DNA from: Bactericera cockerelli
Taxonomy: Eukaryota > Arthropoda > Insecta > Hemiptera > Triozidae
NCBI GenBank assembly: GCA_024516035.1
Contig: CM044964.1
Location: 6,485,716-6,549,715 of the forward strand
Length of the DNA: 64,000 nt
Direction of reading: 5' to 3'
In this document: piece after piece, positions 56,700-64,000 of the stretch
Numbering within the stretch: position 1 is the first letter of the stretch
Layout of the letters: the number at the start of each line of letters is the position of its first letter
Made by a program: the position numbers and the translations under genes
Notes under the pieces: generated by a model
Seen by the model: only the letters and a program-made list of their open reading frames with translations
The model's database searches: none
Told to the model about the DNA's origin: nothing

Positions 56700-58790
56700 A
56701 CAACCAGAATAATGTTAATAAGAGATACCGATATCAAGAGATGTACCATATTTTTCATCATGAATAACATTCAATTGTCGTGATGGTTTTTTTTTTAATT
56801 TTTGAAGACTTCAGAAAACAATTCGATGAATTCGACCTTCCAAAATCTATTGCAGAAAAAATTCATACTCGCAGCAAATTCGTGGGTTGTGTAAAATTAT
56901 ATACCACCAGTACCACCACACTGTATTCATCATAATACAATATGATGTATTGTATTATGATGTACGAGTATGTGTACTAGTAGACGACACTGTATTCGTC
57001 ATAATACACACTACTAGTAGACGATAAACAGACTAGAAACATTTACTTATATCAGACAGTGCTAGAACTGTTAGTAATGTCCTTGAAGATATCTTGGGTG
57101 ACTTCTTGAGTTAGTAGTATTGTTTACTATTACTGACTTTACTTCATTCTAACATGGAACTTTTTTCTCTGGAGTCATTGAAAGTTTGCACCACGCAGTT
57201 AAAATATTAATGACCAGGTCGTGAGGAGATGTGAAGAAACAAATGCTCCCATTGCAATACCTGATATTATTGGAAGAAGAGTAACACACGACTTAACAAT
57301 CTCAACATGATTATTACGGAAAATCAGTACTAGGAACAATTGTAAACAAAGGAGTTACTGGTTAGTGATAAGATATAAGTTGACAGCAAATGCCAATACA
57401 AAAAATAAATAAATATTAGCTTTAGTGATGGTATTTTTGGAAGAAAATAAACACACAACTTAATATAAATAAGAAAAAAAAGAAAAAAAAAAGAAATATT
57501 ATCCTTCTACACATAAATGAGTTTTTTTATACGGAAGAATTAACTTGAAGCTAATGAATTACTACTACTGTCCTATAATAAATTAGATAAAAATTCTAGA
57601 AATGAATAAAAACAAGTTACTGGTCAGGCAAGAGGAGGCACTAAAAAAGCATATAACAATCCAAATGCCTTCCTCATCTGAGATGACATGTCAAAACAAC
57701 AATTTAAATAGAAAGCATAGACTATTTTATATATTTAATATTTTGCATGTAATTCTTCATATTTTTTTGTATAGATGTGATTAGATGTAAGTTAATTGAT
57801 TTTGTGATTGCCTACATGTTAGGCGTAAAATTGATTGTAAAAAAAAGAAAAAAAAAAAAAAAAAAAAAAAAAAAAACGAAGAACCCTAGAATTAGATGCA
57901 AATGCAATACTAATCATAGATGACTTAGCAACTAAATAAAACAAAAATACAAGAGAATGCGTACCTATAAAAAATACTCCCACATAATCGCACGAAATAT
58001 AAAAGACAAGATGAATGGTGAACTAGAGACAACCATACAGATGAATGTAAAAAGAATTATCATGAAAGAAATTAGAGACGTTTTATAAGTCAATGCCTCA
58101 CCAAAGTCATTCAGAAGCATGTAGAAAATTAAATATGAATGTTTATGCTCATTAGACATACACTGAGTTATTAATTTAATAGTATACATATTATGCTCAT
58201 TAGAGATACACTGAATTATTAATTTATATTCGAATCAGAGGTCATGACCGAATTATTAAATGAATTACCATTTGAAGTAGACTTTGATGAAGTAATGAAG
58301 AACGCACCAGAAGATGGCTTTAATTTATGAAGTAACGAAATAGGCAGTACCTACCTTAAGATACGAAGAGGCTACCAACTGATGAGTGCATAAATGAATA
58401 GATTGATGTGTTTGAAAACATCTGTGTTATTTGTAATATAAATACATATAAATCATCTTCTTCTCTTTTAATCACGTAATGTTACCTTTTAGATAAGAGC
58501 AATGTTGGTAAGTTAATGGTCCTTAGTTAGTTATGATATATATGTTAATGACTTTCGTGATGTCATCACAACTACTCAAACTTGCTAAATCTACGCTGAA
58601 ACCGGGACTTGAACCACCGATCTTCAGGTTACAAGTCCCGCCGCCTTATCGATCAAGCCACTGAGATCGGTTATTTCTATGTATACTAAATAGAAATTAA
58701 AAAGACTACTGCCCGTAGTCCAAAGATAATGAGTTCGATTCCCGGTTGGAGTAGACTTTGCACACAGAATATTCTGTTCCCTCCGTACAT

Positions 58791-58827
<37 letters not shown>

Positions 58828-59955
58828 GAAGGGGAAAATTTGCATCAAACACCGGCGTAGGTAAGTTCCTGTGAGCCAGCGAGAAGGTTTTTTACCGTCT
58901 AAAAACCCCTTCATTTATCGTTTTTTATTTATGCCCTGGAACCGCCGTGTGGCATTACTTCAGGGCTCAATTTTATAATTTCAGCAGCAATAGACTGTGT
59001 GCATATATCAGTTTTTTTTTTTTTTTTTTTTTTTCTTCCTTTTTTAAATATATGTGTAGTTGTGTACAGGGTGTTGCTCTTAGCTGAGCAGCGCTTTGTT
59101 TAAGTAAAGTGCATGAAATAACATTTATTTACAGGTAACATTTAAGAGAACATAGACTGGCCACCACACGTAATACTTAGGTGTTACTGTGCTGGACCAT
59201 CTCCTGTCTTTGGCTAGGGGTTGCCCTGGTGAGTCACACTCTTCAGACCGGAACCAGAGTCTCGGGCCCTGTCCCGGGCGGAGGAGTGTCTCGTTCATGG
59301 GCAGTAAGAAATCAACGAGAATTAGTGAATTATTTACAGATGTTTATTTACAATTTGTGAGTACAGCAGGTTTATCAGATAAAAATAGATTACAAGTGCT
59401 GTACAAGTTATTCAATATTGGCATTCTTTATTCAATAATATTATATTTCATTATTCGATATTATCATTGATTAATTGTAGAGTCAGGTTGACTTGAGGTA
59501 GTGGATTTTTTTATTTTTATTTTATTTTTTTATTATTACTATCGTTGCTATACTCATATGTTTCTATATAAGTATGTCAATAATAGGTATTAATATGGTT
59601 TATTTTATTCTTCCTCTGAGAGAAACACTTTAAACTTTTGACTGCTGTTATTTTACTAGCATTACTCAGACTTTTTAGCACTATAAAAAAAATAGCAGTA
59701 AGCTGCTTCTAGGGATTAACACTTTTGTCCTGGAATTGGTTCTCGTGGGGCTTGATCTGAAAGAGAGGGTATGTGGGTGATGGGTGAGAGGTAGGTCTCT
59801 TAGGAGGCCTGTCTCTTCTCCATTCCCTGTACCTGTGAATAGAGTACATACAAAGCAATTCTAAAGTGAAAATAAGTTTTAAATGGTTACTAGCTTGTAT
59901 GTGTATTTTTTTTTTTTTTTTTTTTTTTTTGTAAGCCTCTTTTTGTTTTTGTTTT

Positions 59956-59986
<31 letters not shown>

Positions 59987-60120
59987 CGGGGGCATTTTCT
60001 TTTTATAAGCCTCTTTTGTTGTTTTTTTTTGTGTTGGGCATTATTTTTTTTTTATTTTATTATTATTATTTTTTTTTTTTTCTATATCATTTTTTTTTTT
60101 TTTGGGCTTTTTTTTTAAAG
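56700..60120. other. Spacer with homopolymers, no gene seen
   Basis: A run of about 35 A near 57845, T runs at 58792-58825, 59012-59034 and throughout 59905-60120. GC-richer sequence at 59160-59310 may be part of an old retroelement. A nested palindrome built from TAATACA and ACTAGTAGACGA lies at 56920-57025. No coding exon supported. Confidence 0.55.
58540..58672 (-). mobile_element. SINE-B copy, antisense
   Basis: The minus strand reads GATCTCAGTGGCTTGATCG, GATAAGGCGGCGGGACTTG and GGTTCAAGTCCCGGTTTCAG. The tail is short and AT-rich. Confidence 0.72.
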
Positions 60121-62400
60121 TAAAAGGTAAAAATAAATATCTACTGAGTAAGGCTAAAGCTCAAGTAACTAACTTGTGTATGTTTAATTTCTTATGAGTT
60201 GCGCTGCTTTGTACGTTGTTATTGAGCAGAGTACTTATGCATCTTACATTATATATACAGTGTGCACAAGAAAGTACTAGTTGTATAATTGAAATACTAG
60301 ACCATTTACATAGGTATTTAGATTATAGATTACCAAATTTGATTCAATAAATTTTGCAGCAACATTTGCACTTGCCTCACCTCTTTGTCTGTGTTTCACT
60401 GGGAAAGTCAGGAAAGTGGCATGTGGGCGTTAATCGGGGGGGCAGCCCGAAAGGCAGACGACAGCGTTATCTTTTATTTTGCGGCACACTTAGTGTGTCG
60501 AAACAAAGCCAACTCTGTATCTTGTTTGCCTAAATGTCAAATGTTTGCTCGTCGTCTGTCCTTCGAAATGCCCCATACGGGGGAGGAAAAGTTTTTTACA
60601 ACTGTTGTTGTGGTCTGCTGCTGCCTGGTTGGGTCAGGCGTCTCCTTGCTGTGAGGATCCGCCTTGTGCCTGCGCCTTGAGTCTGTTGGTTTGTGTTATG
60701 CCTTGATCTTGTACTCTCTATTTCTAGTCTGTGTGTGTCTGCCTTTTTTCTCTGCACGATTTCTGTGATGAGGTTGCTAACACAGTCCCACTGTTTCTTG
60801 TCTTTTAGCATTTCCTTGATGATAGTTGCTTCTGTTAGTATGCCTCCTATAGTTTCCCAGCATTTGTCTCTTAGGGCTTGCCATCTTGTACATTGGAAAA
60901 AGGTGTGAAGTGGCGTATCTACTTGTTGACAGTATATACAAGAGTCATCCTCTTTGATTTTAAATCTTTTTAGATATGCTGCAAAGTTGCCATGTCCTGT
61001 GAGTAGTTGTGACAGTTCGAAAGTGACTTCTCCGTGCTTTCTGTTCGTCCATGGTTTTATATCTTTGATAAGTGTTTTGGTCCACTGACCTTTGGTAGTT
61101 TCTGCGTCCCATTTATGTTGCCATTGGTTTTCCAATTCACATCTTATATCTTCTTTTGACTGGGCAAGGTTTGTGTTTGTTTTTTTACATCTGTAAAGTC
61201 TGTCTCTTTCTTGGGCCATAAGCTCAACCGGTAGGGTGCTTGAAATTACCTGCAGTGCTACTGTTGGGCTTGTGCGATATGCTCGGCATTGTCTTAGTAT
61301 GACTTTTCTTTGTACTTTTTCTAATCGTTGTCTGTACTTTAGTATTTGGGCGGTTTTTAACCCATACTGGGACGCCATAAAACAGTTTTGAGTACACAAC
61401 AGATGCCAAAACTTTACGTTTACCATTTTGTGGGCCTCTGATGTTTGGCATGAGTCTGGCTAAGTTTGATGCTACTTGCTCTGCTTTGGCTGAGATTTTC
61501 TTGATGTGATCGGTCATTTTCATGTCTTTGTCAAAGAAGACTCCTAGGTATTTGGCTGACTCTTTCGATTTTATTTGGATGCCACTTATTGAAACTGTAA
61601 TCTGTGGGACTTTTCGGCTACTGACGAGCATGACTATTTCCGTTTTTTGAGGGGCTAGTTCTAGCTTCTTGCTTTTTAGCCAGTTGTTTATCCTGGCCAT
61701 TGTCAGTCTTACGTCTATTTCTATTTGTTTTTTAATTTTTCCCGTGGTTAAGAGGACGATATCGTCTGCATAGGCGATGGCCTCAGTACTTTTTGGTAGG
61801 GGTATTGTTAGGATAGGGTTGTAGTAAATATCCCATAGGTCCGCCGCTAGCACTGAACCTTGTGGAAGTCCGCAGGTGAGGTTTATTGTTGTATCATCTA
61901 TGGATATTCTTCTATTTGTGAGATAGTCTTTTATAATGTTGATTATGTATTTTGCAACATTTCTTCTGCTTAATTCTGTGATGATACCATCCCAGGGAAC
62001 GGATCCGAACGCATTTCTTACATCGGCCATGGTCATTACACATAGGTTTTTCTTCATTTTGGCTTTTTTGGCTATCTTTTGTACTTCTAACATGGCGTCG
62101 ATTGTTGATTTTCCTTTAACGAATCCGAATTGTTTGGGGGAAAGTCCGCCGTTTTTATTAATTTCTTCGTCTAGACGTATTTTAATGAGTTTTTCATAGA
62201 TTTTTCCGATTCCGTCTAAGAGACAGATGGGTCGGTAGGATTTGCCTATGTCGGTTGGTTTTTTTTCTTTTTCTATAAGAATTAGATTAGCTACCTTCCA
62301 TTCATCAGGGAACTGTCCTTTTCTGGCGCACTCGTTGAAAATCTTTAATGTGAGGCTAGCATTTCCGTCTCTACCTAGGCTGTGTGTGTTTAATGTGCGT
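60120..62400 (-). mobile_element. 5'-truncated non-LTR retrotransposon (R1/Jockey group)
   Basis: This is the whole remnant. The 5' break lies near 62400, where sequence resembling the tail of the 5S-derived SINE begins. On the minus strand the ORF is followed by about 470 nt of 3' UTR and then the A-rich end (long T runs at 59905-60120 on the plus strand). 5' truncation with an A-rich 3' end is usual for target-primed insertion. The exact 3' border in the T-rich region is uncertain. Confidence 0.7.
60596..62400 (-). pseudogene. R1/Jockey-like LINE reverse transcriptase ORF, frameshifted and 5'-truncated
   Basis: The frame is open on the minus strand from about 62400 through RNGGLSPKQFGF-type fingers sequence (INKNGGLSPKQFGFVKGKST at about 62140-62100). 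The palm motifs follow: ADVRNAFGSVPWDG, then GLPQGSVLAADLW, then AYADDIVLL with the catalytic YADD at 61761-61772. The reading frame shifts by one near 61370. The second part continues through thumb/connection sequence to a C-terminal C-x2-C-x7-H-x4-C zinc knuckle (CIYCQQVDTPLHTFFQC), typical of R1/Jockey/I-group non-LTR elements, and ends at 60596. The endonuclease domain and ORF1 are missing. The frameshift and truncation make it non-autonomous. Confidence 0.88.
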
Positions 62401-62909
62401 AGCTGGTGCGATTCCCAGCGAATGGAGGGTAAAACCCCCGTCCTGACTATCTCAAATCAGAACGTTAATCCAAATAGAATCAATGGACATAAAACAAGCC
62501 TAGACATTGGATCTGGGCATCCGTATAATCCTTTCGTCGAATCACGCTTAATTGGTCAACAAATTATCATACTAGTGTTTTTCACCATGTATAGTACGAG
62601 GCTACCAGCAGGTATTTTACCTACTGATGCAGAAATAATGTTGAATCATCGTTTTTTATAAGATAGGTAGATACTTTATGACTGTTTGGAGTTGTAAAAA
62701 ATAGATGGACAGGTACTGTTTTTGGTGAATACATTTTTAGAAATGTTTGTGGCATTATTTATCTCATCAACCAGATGGGTTTTCTGAAGTCCATTGAATG
62801 TGGAACTTAGCTACTGCACTGGCGATCACTATTTTCTGATGAGTCAGTATTTTTATTCCAAGTCTTTCGTTTTAAATGTTAACATATAAAAGTATCTTTT
62901 TCGTCATAA

Positions 62910-63120
62910 TAATAACGCTCTTTAGTGGAAGGTAACCACCAGGCGAGGTTAGTAATTCAAGCATCTCTACCACCTAACCCTGAGAGTCTTATTATTATGT
63001 GATCACGAGCTCAAATTAATGAGGAAAAATTGATTCATTGGGTGGGATTTGAACCAACAAATCCCTACGCTACCTGGATTACCAGCCCAGCGCGTTAACC
63101 ACTTGACTACCAGTGCACTA
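62910..63120 (-). mobile_element. SINE-C, antisense copy
   Basis: Complete copy. The hairpin is decayed (TTAGTAATTCAAGCATC). Head GGTTCAAATCCCACCC and TGGTAGTCAAGTGGTTAACG on the minus strand. Confidence 0.75.
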
Positions 63121-64000
63121 GTCTAAGTAGGTATTTATCATTATTAAACATGCTGGATCAAGTTTTATTTACAAATGACATAGAATATAATATATTATAT
63201 ACCTCTTAGATATTGAAATTAAGAAAACAAAACTTGATCAAGGGCGGTGCTAATGCCAACGGTTGTATTTTGTGAAAAAATTAAATTTAAATTAATTAAA
63301 ATCTCAGATTGCATACAACAGGAAATGAATTCAAATATTTTTTTGTTGTTGGATTTTTTACAAATACATCTTTAAGGTTACTAGTAAGAACTTGTTAATA
63401 GCTAACACATCATAAAAAATTGCTTAGCTCCGGAGTATCTTGTACTTTTTTCAATTTTGCTGATAATATAGGCACTCAAAACTATTCTCGGTAGGTAAGG
63501 TCCAAATTTTTTACTATCCACACCCAGAACAGATAATTTCAGAAACACTCATCTTGCTAAAAAATTCACAAATAGCACGAAAAAAATCACTTTAAGATAA
63601 AATTAAATGTATTTGATACTAAATAAAATCAACTTGGACGAAGAATTCTGATCATTAAGCCTCCTCTGTAAATAAATTTTAATGTCAGAGGTAGAAACCA
63701 AAAAATGAAATGTAAAAAAAAAAAACAAAAAATTGTCATAAAAAAACTTTATTGATAAACAAATCAGAGGGAGTTGTAAAACGTACCATAAACATTACGA
63801 GTAAGGTGTTTGGTCCAATAATGTTTTTATTAAAGTTTCACAAATTTCTTTTTTTAAGATCGAACTTCTATCAAAAGAATATTTAGCATAATGAAGAACT
63901 ATCGACAATTTCCATGTATGTTATTGCGGCTTTTGATGCCAATTGCCACATATGGAAATGCGTTCTACAGTTTTTATTTCCTCGTTTTAAAGATATAAAA
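63121..64000. other. AT-rich end of window, no gene seen
   Basis: 63165-63260 shares GGATCAAGTTTTATTTACA and AAACTTGATCAAGGGCGGTG with 27356-27440, a decayed dispersed repeat. Nothing further was recognised. Confidence 0.5.

Noticed and set aside
58380..58430. ACTGATGAG as another hammerhead core
   Set aside because: No GAAA after a pairable stem II and no complementary stem I; the same holds for CTGATGAG near 62837.
1..64000. CRISPR arrays, operons or bacterial features
   Set aside because: Spliced genes, SINEs and a LINE show animal nuclear DNA; the regular repeats are minisatellites without unique spacers.

Overview
The window is animal nuclear DNA, most probably from an insect. It is AT-rich and repeat-dense. 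It has short coding exons split by introns with canonical GT-AG borders, many tRNA-derived SINEs, 5S-rRNA-derived SINEs, inverted-repeat MITEs and a broken R1/Jockey-like LINE. No species could be assigned. Most of the sequence is non-coding.

Two plus-strand genes can be assembled from splice sites and reading phase. Gene 1 (14376-19161) has four exons that join in frame to a 336-residue secreted, cysteine-rich protein of unknown family; a cluster of GATA motifs lies just upstream of its start. Gene 2 (30524-41619, possibly ending at 51765) has a GC-rich first exon, two more firm exons and a plausible terminal exon. It encodes an intracellular helical protein of about 418 residues that looks conserved but that I cannot name.

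The most interesting find is a dispersed family with a 144-bp unit. Each intact unit carries a complete type I hammerhead self-cleaving ribozyme: CUGAUGA box, 4-bp stem II with an AAAUAA loop, GAAA, a minimal stem III, a GUC cleavage triplet, and an extended stem I with an internal loop. Intact or near-intact ribozymes lie at 18437-18481 (+), 31412-31456 (+), 32415-32459 (-), 35168-35212 (+) and 35427-35471 (+). Eroded fragments lie near 7037, 16780, 36907 and 53931. The copies at 35033-35642 form a tandem array, the arrangement known from retrozymes. Two copies sit in sense orientation in introns, each a little over 100 nt from a splice site.

Layout: 1-14300 repeats and AT-rich spacer; 14300-19310 gene 1 with foldback elements and a ribozyme copy in its introns; 19310-29500 repeats; 29500-30523 probable promoter and 5' leader of gene 2; 30524-51765 gene 2, whose introns hold the retrozyme-like array, several minisatellites, 5S-derived SINEs and MITEs; 52066-52348 a retroposon with a 15-bp target-site duplication; 52370-59900 repeats and spacer; 60120-62400 the minus-strand LINE remnant; 62900-64000 a SINE and spacer. 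At least three dispersed families share a short tail whose hairpin changes on both sides together, and the 5' splice sites of two adjacent exons of gene 2 have been copied into tandem arrays just downstream.
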